The translations under genes and the position numbers were made by a program. Shown here piece after piece: positions 24,585 through 33,677 of a DNA stretch of 64,000 bases. Where the stretch lies: contig CBDDFL010000001.1 of NCBI GenBank assembly GCA_965227095.1, forward strand, positions 1,302,001 to 1,366,000, written 5' to 3'. The number at the start of each line of letters is the position of its first letter. The first letter of the stretch is position 1. Source of the stretch: JANQMY01 sp965227095 (GTDB lineage: Bacteria > Pseudomonadota > Alphaproteobacteria > JANQMY01). The notes below the pieces were generated by a model, which searched no databases, was not told the DNA's origin, and saw nothing but the letters and a program-made list of their open reading frames with translations.

Positions 24585-26585
24585 TCACTTTTTCGCTGGG
24601 ATGCAATCCCCGCCGATCGACATAAGCTTGGGTTTAGCCTTGGCGCAGAAAGCTTTCGCGCTTGCCTCATCGGCAAAAGACCCCAACCGTAAACTAAGCT
24701 TATCGACTCCGCCGGATTTAACCTTTTTAAGGCTCTTCTTTTTGTCGGCCAGCAATTGCTTGCCCAAAGCGCTGGCAACTTTTGGCCAGTTCTCATCTGC
24801 CTTTTTCTTGTTGTCGTATATCGCGATCAGGGCAATGTAAGGACCATCCAGGCTGTCTTCATAAGTGAGGCCATTGCTGCTCCCTTGCTTTTTGCCGCCG
24901 TAATTCTCGTCGGCAATTTTGGCGAGGACGCGAACGCGACACGCCTCTACCTCAGCGTTTTTCGCGTCACGGTTCGCGTTCGTGACGCCTTCCGATTTTT
25001 TATCACACAGAATGTATTCTTCCACCAACGGCATGATTTGCTGGAGGTTCGGTTTGGATTCACTTTTGCCCGTAGCACTTGGTTTTGCTGATTTGTAGCG
25101 TTTCGACCGTTCGCGTTCGAGGTCGATCATGAAATTAAGAACGGCCTGCCGCTCAAGTGAAGCACCATTTGCTTTCAAGGACTCGGAGAGCATCTGGCTA
25201 CAGATAACCGCTAAAGATGAAGCTCTCTCTCTTTCTTCAAGCGCAACCATCGTTCTGAGCCTATTTTCGGTGATCGCCTTTCGTCCCCATTTGCCAAAAA
25301 TCCCTACGTTCTGTTCCTTTTCTTGCGCAAGGTCATATGCCAGGGCCGCGTAGCCATCATCGGTGTAGTTATCACCAGGCATAAAGTAAAAATTGTTCTT
25401 CTTTGTGTCAGCCGGTTCAGAAACGTCCTTAGTCAAATTCTGATCATTTGAAATTTCGGATTTTTGTAACTTCATTGCTTTGTCGCGCGGAATTTCTTTT
25501 TCTGGTCGGTCTGGTGAATCCGGCGTACGGAGTTCAAGTGTGGTTGTTTTAAATAAACCACTGGCAGTTGGCGAAACAGTTTTGAACCTACCTGTGTTGT
25601 TGCCCAATTCGACAGTACAAGCCGAAATGAAATGTGCGGCTGCTCCTTGCCCAAAATAATTTTCTTGTAGTTCGACAAGCTGCTCCGCCACCCCCACTGC
25701 ATGTTCGTTGAGTGTTGGCGGACCATTGGGGAATCCGCCCGCTGTCGAGCTGGCATTTGTGGACGCTTTCGTAATGGCGGATACGAGTTTTTCTGTGGCT
25801 TTCTTCGCCTCTTCGCTTTTCTTGTCGGCCTGCTTTTGTGCGTCATCCTTTTTCTGATCGGCGTCGTCTGCTGTTTTCTCGGCGGTTTTCTTGCCTTCTT
25901 CACTTGTGGTGTCGTTCGTGGCTTGAACGGCGGCATTGGCATTGCCGCTGTTTTCCGTGGCCGCGGTGGCGTCTTTGTTCGCCTGGTCCGATTCCTGTTG
26001 TGCCTCGGTCATGGCCTTTATCAGATCCGGCATATTCGCCGTCGCTTCGCTCTTACCGTCCACGGAAGCCGTCGCGAGTTTTCGGCCCGCAAGCCGCGCG
26101 GCGGATTCGCCCAACATCAGGGTGACCATGGCATCGTTGTTGCGGCTCATCAGCAGGGAATATTCCGTACCCGAAATTGCGCCATTGGCATAAGCCTGAC
26201 ACGCTTGATACATCTGATCACGGAGCAATTGGACAGTGATGGTCCGCTCTGCCAATTGGGCAAGCGCCGTACCCTGGGCGGTGGACAATGCAGTATTGGC
26301 CTTCCCAAGAATGTTCAGTCCAAAGCCGAAAGAACTTGCAACGGCGGTGGCCACATCGGGGCTTGGCTCTGCGCAAATGATGCGTTCAGGGTTGACCCGG
26401 CCGGGGCGCGATGAAGCATGGGTTTTCATGTTGACGATGACGCGCTGGCCAGCGTCCGTGGCGACGGAGCTGCCCCTGTCCAACGTAAAGGGCTGGAAGA
26501 TCGACGGCGGAGCGGTGGAACACGCCGTTGCCGATGCCAACACCAAACAGCTTAAAACCGTTTTGACCAAACGATGGACGTGCAT
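24585..26585 (-). CDS. Large lipoprotein with Lys/Ala linker and SPOR-like C-terminus
   Basis: 666-aa exported lipoprotein with signal sequence and lipobox (LVLASATAC). Residues ~60-190 are helical. Residues ~205-290 are a highly charged Ala/Lys/Glu linker with repeated KKDDAQKQADKKSEEAKKA, TolA-like and likely a long helix. The last ~50 residues (LSLRLGSFADEASAKAFC, GGDCIPAKK) resemble a SPOR peptidoglycan-binding domain. An envelope-spanning or septal role is possible. The linker bases deviate strongly in composition. ATG 26585 follows GGGGGAG and a hairpin (26599-26626). Confidence 0.7.
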   Translation of the reverse strand: MHVHRLVKTVLSCLVLASATACSTAPPSIFQPFTLDRGSSVATDAGQRVIVNMKTHASSRPGRVNPERIICAEPSPDVATAVASSFGFGLNILGKANTALSTAQGTALAQLAERTITVQLLRDQMYQACQAYANGAISGTEYSLLMSRNNDAMVTLMLGESAARLAGRKLATASVDGKSEATANMPDLIKAMTEAQQESDQANKDATAATENSGNANAAVQATNDTTSEEGKKTAEKTADDADQKKDDAQKQADKKSEEAKKATEKLVSAITKASTNASSTAGGFPNGPPTLNEHAVGVAEQLVELQENYFGQGAAAHFISACTVELGNNTGRFKTVSPTASGLFKTTTLELRTPDSPDRPEKEIPRDKAMKLQKSEISNDQNLTKDVSEPADTKKNNFYFMPGDNYTDDGYAALAYDLAQEKEQNVGIFGKWGRKAITENRLRTMVALEERERASSLAVICSQMLSESLKANGASLERQAVLNFMIDLERERSKRYKSAKPSATGKSESKPNLQQIMPLVEEYILCDKKSEGVTNANRDAKNAEVEACRVRVLAKIADENYGGKKQGSSNGLTYEDSLDGPYIALIAIYDNKKKADENWPKVASALGKQLLADKKKSLKKVKSGGVDKLSLRLGSFADEASAKAFCAKAKPKLMSIGGDCIPAKK

Positions 26586-26598
26586 TGCGCTCCCCCAA

Positions 26599-26626
26599 TA
26601 GGCTTTTCCCCAGTGGGAAAAGCCTA
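26599..26626. other. Perfect hairpin before the large lipoprotein start
   Basis: Arms TAGGCTTTTCCC and GGGAAAAGCCTA (12 bp) flank a CAGT loop, ending 13 bp before the lipoprotein start codon on the minus strand. No T-tract follows on that strand, so it is more likely an mRNA structural element than a terminator for gloB upstream. A 25-30-bp imperfect direct repeat lies just beyond it (26651-26710). Confidence 0.5.
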
Positions 26627-26732
26627 AGGGCTAAAATTTGGCAATGCAACTTTAGAGAGATATTCTAGATGAATGCGACGTTTAGAGGAGTATTCTGGAA
26701 ATGCGTTCTAGTTGAATATCAGGTGGTTGCGC

Positions 26733-27503
26733 CTAAAAATTGTCTTTTCGGCGACGGGTTTCCGCAAACACGTCCACCAGATTACCGCCCACCATGCCGA
26801 TGGTTTCTTGCAGGTTTTGGCTCATGGGCCGCAGAAAGGGATTGGTGTCTTTCTCAAGCTTTAGGGTGGTGGGGACAGTTGGTTTGCCCGCGGCACGCAG
26901 ACGGTCAATCTCTGCGGAGCGCGCCACCAAGGCCTCATTGCCCGGTTCCACCGACAGGGCAAAAGCCGCATTGGCTTGAGTATATTCATGGGCGCAATAG
27001 ATCGTCGTGTCATCGGGCATGTCCATGAGTTTCTGCAGCGACGTCCACATTTGCGCGGGCGTGCCTTCGAACAAACGTCCGCAGCCGAGCGCAAATAATG
27101 TATCCCCAACAAATGCAATCCCGTCATTGTAAAACCAATAGGCCACATGTCCGGCGGTGTGGCCGGGCACGTCAAACACTTTCGCTATCACACCGCCAAA
27201 GGCGACCGTATCCCCGTCGCCAACTTCCACATCGATGCCGGGAATTTTTTCGGCCTCTGCACGCGGGCCAATAATCTGGCAGCCGGTCTTTTCTTTGAGC
27301 TCCAAATTGCCGCCGGCATGATCGAAGTGATGATGGGTGTTTAAAATATGGGTCAGCTGCCAACCCTTTTCGGACAAGGCAGCTTCAATGGCGCCAACGT
27401 CCGGCGTGTCAATAGAGGCGGTAACCTGGTGTTCGGGATTATGGATAAGATATCCATAATTGTCGCTCAGGCAGGGAAATTGATGGATCTGAAGCACGGA
27501 CAC
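26733..27503 (-). CDS. gloB: Hydroxyacylglutathione hydrolase (glyoxalase II)
   Basis: 256-aa MBL-fold enzyme that hydrolyses S-D-lactoylglutathione to D-lactate, completing methylglyoxal detoxification. The dinuclear metal motif is THHHFDHAGG, with further ligands in DVPGHTAGH, FVGDTLFALGCGRLFEG and YCAHEYTQAN. The C-terminal glutathione-binding segment KLEKDTNPFLR is present. It is divergent from a methyltransferase gene (27617), the standard alphaproteobacterial arrangement. Confidence 0.97.
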   Translation of the reverse strand: MSVLQIHQFPCLSDNYGYLIHNPEHQVTASIDTPDVGAIEAALSEKGWQLTHILNTHHHFDHAGGNLELKEKTGCQIIGPRAEAEKIPGIDVEVGDGDTVAFGGVIAKVFDVPGHTAGHVAYWFYNDGIAFVGDTLFALGCGRLFEGTPAQMWTSLQKLMDMPDDTTIYCAHEYTQANAAFALSVEPGNEALVARSAEIDRLRAAGKPTVPTTLKLEKDTNPFLRPMSQNLQETIGMVGGNLVDVFAETRRRKDNF

Positions 27504-27616
27504 CGGAAAAACCTCGCATCATTTGGAGTTGTTCATAATTTTGCCTGAAACTAACATTGTCCTAGAACAGGCGAAAGTCCAACGCGCCTAAGCCGCGTTT
27601 ACACGAGCGAAACCGC

Positions 27617-28372
27617 ATGCATCTCGACGTTGTCGATCTTCGAAATTTTTATGTGAGCCAATTGGGGCGCATTGCCCGGCGCACCTTGCGGCGCCAGATT
27701 CGTCAGATTTGGCATTCGGTCAACGGCCAAACGGTCCTTGGCCTGGGCTATGCCACGCCTTATCTCACACCCTTCCGGCAGGACGCAGAACGTGTCATTG
27801 CCATGATGCCTGCCGCCCAAGGGGTTACCCGCTGGCCCGAAGATGGCGCGGGCCTTGTGGGCCTGACCGAAGAAACCAGCCTTCCCCTTGTCGATTCCAG
27901 TGTGGATAAGGTGGTCTTGGTCCATGGGCTCGAAAATAGTGAAGTGGTTCGGCCCATGCTGCGTGAGATTTGGCGGGTGCTGAGCCCCGAAGGGCGTCTG
28001 CTGGTGGCCGTGCCCTATCGCCGGGGCCTTTGGGCGTCCACGGAACGCACGCCGTTTGGGCATGGGCGGCCCTATTCGCGGGGGCAGCTGAACCGCTTGC
28101 TGAGCGACTGCATGTTTGCGCCGGGCAATCCCATGCTGACCTTGTTTATGCCGCCTTTTGCGTGGCCCTTTATGTTGAAATCCGCACCGGCTTGGGAAAA
28201 CACGGGCCGTTGGTTGTGGCCCGGCTTGGGCGGCATCATTCTGGTGGAAGCGACCAAGCGCATTTACGCGGCAACGCCGGTGCGCCAGCGCCGGCGGATC
28301 TTGCGGCCCGTGCCGGCCACTTACGTCCCCGCGGCGAACAAGCAATCGCCCCGGGACAAAGTGGAAGAATAG
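27617..28372 (+). CDS. SAM-dependent methyltransferase-like protein
   Basis: 251-aa Rossmann-fold protein. Family features visible are LGLGYATPYLTPF (loose motif I), LPLVDSSVDKVVLVHGLEN (motif II-III region) and LREIWRVLSPEGRLLVAVPYRRG. The usual GxGxG loop is reduced, so catalysis may be weak or specialised. It is the standard divergent partner of gloB in this class and ends convergently with metW. Substrate unknown. Confidence 0.85.
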   Translation: MHLDVVDLRNFYVSQLGRIARRTLRRQIRQIWHSVNGQTVLGLGYATPYLTPFRQDAERVIAMMPAAQGVTRWPEDGAGLVGLTEETSLPLVDSSVDKVVLVHGLENSEVVRPMLREIWRVLSPEGRLLVAVPYRRGLWASTERTPFGHGRPYSRGQLNRLLSDCMFAPGNPMLTLFMPPFAWPFMLKSAPAWENTGRWLWPGLGGIILVEATKRIYAATPVRQRRRILRPVPATYVPAANKQSPRDKVEE

Positions 28373-28381
28373 GGCTTAGGG

Positions 28382-29014
28382 TCACACTTTACTTGAAATG
28401 AGGAAGACCGCTTCTTCCGCATACAGATTGGCAAAGCTGTCGCCGCCGATAAAATCCCGGGCGCGGCCTTTTGAATTCACCGCGATGGCGCGGTCCACTT
28501 CAGCCCCAATATTGTGTACCAGGCTGATGAAATCCTTGATGCTGCACAAATGGATATTGGGGGTGGCGTACCAGGGCTCATCCAACGCATAGGTGACCGG
28601 CATACGCCCCGAGATGGCCAATTGAAGGCGCACGCGCCAGTGGCCGAAATTGGGGAGCGAGACAATGACATTTTTCCCAATGCGCGTCATTTCTTCCATA
28701 ACGTCTTTGGGGTTCACGGTTGCCTGGATCGTTTGGCTCAAAATCACATAATCGAACGCGTCAGACGGATAGTCTTTGAGATCCTTGTCCGCATCGCCCT
28801 GGATCACCGACAGGCCGCGCGCGACGCAGGCATTCACACCGGCCTGGCTCAGCTCCACACCTCGGGCATCCACCCGTTTTGCCAGCATGAGATATTCCAG
28901 AAGGGCACCGTCCCCGCAGCCCACATCCAACACACGGGTGTTTCCGCCGATCATGTCCGCAATTAATTGCAGGTCCGGACGCAATTTGGGGTAGGGGGCG
29001 GACATGGTGTTCAT
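28382..29014 (-). CDS. metW: Methionine biosynthesis protein MetW
   Basis: 210-aa methyltransferase-fold protein that works with MetX; in several proteobacteria the acyltransferase needs MetW for full activity. The SAM-fold motif is VLDVGCGDGALLEYL, followed by VIQGDADKDLKDYP and FDYVILSQTIQ. It starts 3 bp after metX, so they are translated together. The C-terminal SNLYAEEAVFLISSK is typical of MetW. Confidence 0.95.
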   Translation of the reverse strand: MNTMSAPYPKLRPDLQLIADMIGGNTRVLDVGCGDGALLEYLMLAKRVDARGVELSQAGVNACVARGLSVIQGDADKDLKDYPSDAFDYVILSQTIQATVNPKDVMEEMTRIGKNVIVSLPNFGHWRVRLQLAISGRMPVTYALDEPWYATPNIHLCSIKDFISLVHNIGAEVDRAIAVNSKGRARDFIGGDSFANLYAEEAVFLISSKV

Positions 29015-29017
29015 GGC

Positions 29018-30211
29018 TCAGCGTTTCCCCGCAAGTCCGCGGTGGATCGCGGCGCCTTCCAGAAACCCGGACAGGACACTGTGAAATTCCGGTTCATCCA
29101 GAAGGAAGGCGTCGTGGCCTTTGTCGGTTTCGATTTCCACGAAACTCACATTTGCCGCCACAGAGTTGAGGGCATGAACAATGGTCCGGTTTTCCGAGGT
29201 GGGAAACAACCAGTCGCTGGTAAAGGACACCACGCAGAAACGGGTCTTAGAATCTTTAAACGCGTTTGCCAGCACGCCACCGTGTTCCGCCGCCAGATCG
29301 AAATAGTCCATGGCGCGGGTGATGTAGAGATAGCTGTTGGCATCGAACCGGTCCACAAAGGTGAAACCCTGGTGGCGCAGATAGCTTTCGATTTGGAAGT
29401 CAGCATCGAAGCCATAGGTGATGCTGTCCCGGTCCTGCAGGTTTCGGCCAAATTTGCGGTGCAACGCGGCTTCCGACAAATAGGTGATGTGGGCGGCCAT
29501 GCGTGCCACCGCAAGACCTTTGCGCGGACTGTCCCCATGCGGATAATAATCGCCGGCCCACCAGTCCCTGTCGGCCATGATGGCTTGGCGCCCCACTTCG
29601 TGGAAGGCAATGTTTTGGGCGGAATGCTTCGCGGCTGTTGCGATCGGAATGGCCGAAAAAACCCGTTCCGGATAGGCCGAGGCCCATTGCAGCACTTGCA
29701 TGCCGCCCATGGATCCGCCAATGACACAGAACAGATCGTCGATCCCGAGATGATCCAGAAGCATTGCCTGTGCCCGCACCATGTCGCCGACGGTAATCAC
29801 CGGAAAGGTAAGGCCATAGGGCTTGCCGGTCTTCGGGTCCGTGTCCGCCGGGCCGGTGGTACCGGAACATCCGCCCAGCACATTCGAACAAATCAGGAAA
29901 TACCGCTCCGTATCAATGGGTTTGCCGGGGCCCACTAAAAAATTCCACCAGCCGGGCTTACCCGTTGTGGGGTTGCGGCTGGCCGCATGCTGATCGCCCG
30001 TCAAGGCATGGCAGATTAGGATGATGTTCGACTTGTCGTCATTCATCTGCCCATAGGTCTGATAGGCGATACTGAGCGGAGCGATCGTCGCGCCACTGTC
30101 GAGCTGCAGAGGCTGGGTTTCCGGAAAAGTCACAACATGGCCAACCTCATCCTGCGCGGTCTCCGCGGTGTGGGGCGCTTCGTTTGTATTTGTGTCCGAA
30201 AGGTCGGTCAT
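29018..30211 (-). CDS. metX: Homoserine O-acetyltransferase
   Basis: 397-aa alpha/beta hydrolase that acylates homoserine for methionine synthesis. The nucleophile is the Ser of GGSMGGMQVLQWA; the acid is in TSDWLFPT and the His in DKGHDAFLL. The typical oxyanion segment NIILICHALTGDQH is present. ATG 30211 is chosen; a longer TTG start at 30274 adds an unlikely tail. The transcript continues into metW. I looked for a SAM-II riboswitch upstream and found no convincing match. Confidence 0.95.
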   Translation of the reverse strand: MTDLSDTNTNEAPHTAETAQDEVGHVVTFPETQPLQLDSGATIAPLSIAYQTYGQMNDDKSNIILICHALTGDQHAASRNPTTGKPGWWNFLVGPGKPIDTERYFLICSNVLGGCSGTTGPADTDPKTGKPYGLTFPVITVGDMVRAQAMLLDHLGIDDLFCVIGGSMGGMQVLQWASAYPERVFSAIPIATAAKHSAQNIAFHEVGRQAIMADRDWWAGDYYPHGDSPRKGLAVARMAAHITYLSEAALHRKFGRNLQDRDSITYGFDADFQIESYLRHQGFTFVDRFDANSYLYITRAMDYFDLAAEHGGVLANAFKDSKTRFCVVSFTSDWLFPTSENRTIVHALNSVAANVSFVEIETDKGHDAFLLDEPEFHSVLSGFLEGAAIHRGLAGKR

Positions 30212-30456
30212 AGTGGTGTCGATATGGGGCTTGCGCTGTGAAATTCCATTCCAGGAGACAATCGTTAACAGCAAAAAGACTGTGACGTTTGCGCCGGACC
30301 GCTATTTAGCACTTTTGTGATGGCCATACCCTTAGAAATTTTGCTTTCCGGGGGCCAAAGTCGTATATCAGGCCGCTGCGGAAGGCCAAAGCGCCCCGGG
30401 AAAAGGCCCGGTTTGCGCCCGGTTTCCCGCCTGTTTCCTGTGAAAGGGTGAATACC

Positions 30457-31560
30457 ATGTCAGCATCGCCGAGGCCCGGAATCAATCTGATCGAGCCTTA
30501 TGTTCCCGGCGCGACAAAGGCATTGGGTGGTCAAAAACCCATCAAATTGTCGTCGAACGAGACGCCATTTGGGCCCAGCCCGAATGCGATCGAGGCTTAT
30601 CTCAAAGCGTCGGGCGATCTGCACTTGTACCCGGAAGGAAGTGCCGCGGAATTGCGGGAGGCCCTGGCCGACCAGAACGGACTGGACGCCGACCGCATTG
30701 TCTGTGGCTGCGGGTCGGATGAAATTTTCCACTTGCTCGCCCAAGCCTATCTGAACCCAGGCGATGAGGTGATTTACAGCGAACACGCATTCCTCGTTTA
30801 TCCAATCGTGACGAAGGCGGCCTGTGCCGTGCCGCGCGTGGCGCCGGAGAAAAACCTGACGGCGGATATTGACGCCATGTTGTCGCTTGCCAATGAAAAA
30901 ACGAAGATCGTTTTCTTGGCGAATCCGAACAATCCAACGGGCACTTATGTGTCGTCCCATGATGTGCTTCGGTTGCGGAAAGAGCTGCCGGAAGAAACCC
31001 TTTTGGTGATCGATGCGGCCTATGCGGAATATGTGCGCCGCAATGATTACGACACCGGTATTGACCTTGTTGAATCGCACGACAATGTCATCATGACACG
31101 GACGTTTTCGAAAGTGTATGGGCTGGCGGCTTTGCGCTTAGGCTGGGCCTATTGTCCTGCGGATGTGGCGGATGTGCTCAATCGCATTCGTGGACCTTTC
31201 AACACATCCCTGCCGGCGCAAAAGGCGGGCATTGAGGCATTGAAGGACGTGGCTTTCACGCAAAAAGCCATCGACCATAATGACATTTGGTTGTCTTGGC
31301 TGAGGGCGGAACTGGGCGCGTTGGGGCTAGGCACCACGCAAAGCGTCGGCAATTTCGTCCTGATCCAGTTTCCGGAAACGCCCGGCCAGACCGCCGCCGA
31401 TGCCAATGTGTATTTGAGCAATAATGGGTATGTTTTGCGGGATGTGACCAATTACGGCTTGCCCAATGCCCTGCGCATGACGGTGGGGCTTGTGGAACAG
31501 AACCGTGGCGTCGTCGATTGCCTCAGAGATTTTTTGGGCAAAGCCAATGGCAAAGGATAA
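30457..31560 (+). CDS. hisC: Histidinol-phosphate aminotransferase (HisC family)
   Basis: 367-aa fold-type I PLP aminotransferase. It shows ANPNNPTGTYVS, IDAAYAEYV and the PLP Lys in TRTFSKVYGLAALRLGW. HisC acts in histidine synthesis and, beside the arogenate/prephenate dehydrogenase gene, can serve in tyrosine or phenylalanine transamination. ATG 30457 follows GAAAGGG; a GTG at 30448 is less likely. It overlaps the dehydrogenase gene by 14 bp. Confidence 0.93.
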   Translation: MSASPRPGINLIEPYVPGATKALGGQKPIKLSSNETPFGPSPNAIEAYLKASGDLHLYPEGSAAELREALADQNGLDADRIVCGCGSDEIFHLLAQAYLNPGDEVIYSEHAFLVYPIVTKAACAVPRVAPEKNLTADIDAMLSLANEKTKIVFLANPNNPTGTYVSSHDVLRLRKELPEETLLVIDAAYAEYVRRNDYDTGIDLVESHDNVIMTRTFSKVYGLAALRLGWAYCPADVADVLNRIRGPFNTSLPAQKAGIEALKDVAFTQKAIDHNDIWLSWLRAELGALGLGTTQSVGNFVLIQFPETPGQTAADANVYLSNNGYVLRDVTNYGLPNALRMTVGLVEQNRGVVDCLRDFLGKANGKG

Positions 31561-32500
31561 GGGCACCGCAAACGCCCCGCTGTTCGACAAAGTTGCTCTG
31601 ATTGGCATTGGCCTGATCGGCTCTTCGTTGAGCCATGCCATGCGCCGCAAAGGATTGGCGGGAACCATCTCGGGCGCTTCCCGATCCGAACAAACCCGGG
31701 AAACCGCCTTGCGGTTGGGCATTGTCGACGTGGCGGAGCCGACTGCGTCGGCTGCGGTTAAAGATGCGGATCTGGTGGTGTTGTGTTCACCGGTGGGGAC
31801 CTTTGGGTCGCTGGCTCAGGAAATCGGCCCGGTCTTGAAATCGGGGGCGATTGTCACCGATGTGGGGTCCGTCAAAACGGCCGTGGTTGAGGATGTGGCA
31901 CCACACTTGCCCGATGGCGTGCATTTTATTCCGGGGCACCCCATTGCGGGGTCGGAAGTGTCTGGTCCGGAATCCGGCTTTGCGGAGTTGTTCGATGACC
32001 GGTGGTGCATTTTGACGCCTACTGAGGCAGCGGACCCGGAAGCGCTCTCCAAGCTTGTGCATTTTTGGGAACAATGCGGCGCGCGTGTGGATCTGATGGA
32101 CGTCAAACATCACGATCTGGTGTTGGCGGTGACCAGTCACATTCCCCATTTGATTGCCTACAATATTGTGGGGACGGCGTCGGATTTGGAAACCGTCACG
32201 GAAAGCGAAGTGGTAAAATACAGCGCCGGTGGTTTCCGAGACTTTACCCGCATTGCCGCGTCGGACCCGACCATGTGGCGGGACGTTTTCTTGAACAATA
32301 AGGAAGCCGTGTTGGAAGTACTCGGCCGGTTTTCGGAAGACCTGGCCGCGCTTCAACGGGCGATCCGGTGGGGTGATGGCGACATGTTGTTCGATCTGTT
32401 CACGCGCACCCGGGATATACGCCGAAATATTGTGGATGCAGGCCAAGAAATGGCCGATCCGGATTTCGGGCGCCGGGGGCCGACGATCAAGAAAGATTAG
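31547..32500 (+). CDS. tyrA: Prephenate/arogenate dehydrogenase
   Basis: 317-aa NAD(P)-dependent dehydrogenase for tyrosine synthesis. The dinucleotide motif is VALIGIGLIGSSLSHAM; GGFRDFTRIAASDPTMWRDVFLNN and VVKYSAGG are conserved catalytic-domain segments, and HHDLVLAVTSHIPH holds the catalytic His. No ACT or chorismate mutase domain is present. It overlaps hisC by 14 bp, indicating one operon, and ends convergently with the DUF2125 gene. Confidence 0.93.
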   Translation: MAKDKGTANAPLFDKVALIGIGLIGSSLSHAMRRKGLAGTISGASRSEQTRETALRLGIVDVAEPTASAAVKDADLVVLCSPVGTFGSLAQEIGPVLKSGAIVTDVGSVKTAVVEDVAPHLPDGVHFIPGHPIAGSEVSGPESGFAELFDDRWCILTPTEAADPEALSKLVHFWEQCGARVDLMDVKHHDLVLAVTSHIPHLIAYNIVGTASDLETVTESEVVKYSAGGFRDFTRIAASDPTMWRDVFLNNKEAVLEVLGRFSEDLAALQRAIRWGDGDMLFDLFTRTRDIRRNIVDAGQEMADPDFGRRGPTIKKD

Positions 32501-33606
32501 TTTTCGTCGTCGATGAGAGGGGGCAGGTTCGTCAATTTGAGCGGCCCCAAATAAAGGCCGCCGGCCCGCATGTCCAAGGGGATGCGCAAACGCCCTTTTG
32601 GATCTTTGCCCGTGAGGGCAATCAAGTTGAGGGCGGATTTAATGAGGCTGGCCAAGGTGGCGTCCAACTGGCCTTGGTCCACCAGGCCATCGATCACAGC
32701 GTCATAACCGTCTGCCAGTGTGGTAACCGCGCCCTTCAGCCGGTATTGGCGGTCGAGTTGCAATGTGCCCTCGGCGGTAAGGTCCAGATCGCCCCACATC
32801 ATGTGCATGGCGTCGATTTCTAGGGAGCCATTATTTGTTGCCCATCGTTTCAGCGCCTCGTCCCGGTCATCCGCCCGCTGAAAATCCGACGGCAAGTTGC
32901 GCATTTCGGTTTTCGCTTCCACCAGGCTGATGAGATCACCCAGAGGGGGAAACGTGCCTGGGGGCAGTTGCAGCTCCTCAATTTGAAGAAGCATGGTTTG
33001 GTTTTCCAACGTGTCAGGGCCAGGTGTTTGGGTGCGCTCGGTCGGGTCTTGCGGGGCCGTTTCCACCTGCATGCGGTATTTTCGGGCGGTCACCGGCACA
33101 TAGTCTTCCGCATTATGGGCCTTATACAGGCCCTGCCAGCCATCTATCTCTGTATAAACGTTTTTAAGTTTTTCCCTCCCCAGCAGCAGAGAAACACGCG
33201 CCTTATCCGCCGTGCTCAGCAGCTCGTTTGGCGTGGTTTTATCGGTGGCCTCGCGGTCAACGAAGGAAAAACGATGCTGCCCTTTGAAATAGGCATCCAC
33301 TTCGGTTAGGCGAAAGGGGTTGAGTTCCACGTCCACATTTTCGCCGGTCCATGACCATTTGTTTGGGTGCTGAGGATCGGCAATGGCAAGGGTGTCGATT
33401 CTGAGGTCCATCCGAAACGGAAAGCCCGACACGTTCGCGTCTGCATAAGATACGTCCATGCCGTCGGCGCGGCGGTCTTCAGCCCATTGGGCGACGCCGT
33501 CCAATACATCCTGCTTAAGCGTGCTCCAATAAACCGTGTAGCCGCCGATCAGCAAAACAAGAATAAGCGACGGGATCCAAATCAGCGGCGAGCGAACAGC
33601 ATTCAT
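32497..33606 (-). CDS. DUF2125-family membrane-anchored protein
   Basis: 369-aa protein with an N-terminal anchor (LIWIPSLILVLLIGGYTVYW) and a large soluble domain rich in beta-strands. DVSYADANVSGFPFRMDLRIDTLAI is the diagnostic DUF2125 opening, and the C-terminal KDPKGRLRIPLDMRAGGLYLGP also fits. Function unknown; probably faces the periplasm. ATG 33606 follows GGAAGAGG. Its stop overlaps that of tyrA by 4 bp. Confidence 0.88.
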   Translation of the reverse strand: MNAVRSPLIWIPSLILVLLIGGYTVYWSTLKQDVLDGVAQWAEDRRADGMDVSYADANVSGFPFRMDLRIDTLAIADPQHPNKWSWTGENVDVELNPFRLTEVDAYFKGQHRFSFVDREATDKTTPNELLSTADKARVSLLLGREKLKNVYTEIDGWQGLYKAHNAEDYVPVTARKYRMQVETAPQDPTERTQTPGPDTLENQTMLLQIEELQLPPGTFPPLGDLISLVEAKTEMRNLPSDFQRADDRDEALKRWATNNGSLEIDAMHMMWGDLDLTAEGTLQLDRQYRLKGAVTTLADGYDAVIDGLVDQGQLDATLASLIKSALNLIALTGKDPKGRLRIPLDMRAGGLYLGPLKLTNLPPLIDDEN

Positions 33607-33677
33607 GAACACAGAGACCTCTTCCTATGGGACCGGCACACTATGCCATGTTCGGTCAAAAATGTTTAAAGCGATTT

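Noticed and set aside
28967..29938. 323-aa plus-strand frame opposite metX
   Set aside because: Shadow of metX, which has a complete catalytic triad.
30212..30400. SAM-II riboswitch before metX
   Set aside because: A GCTAAAT motif is present on the minus strand, but I could not fold the required pseudoknot stem.
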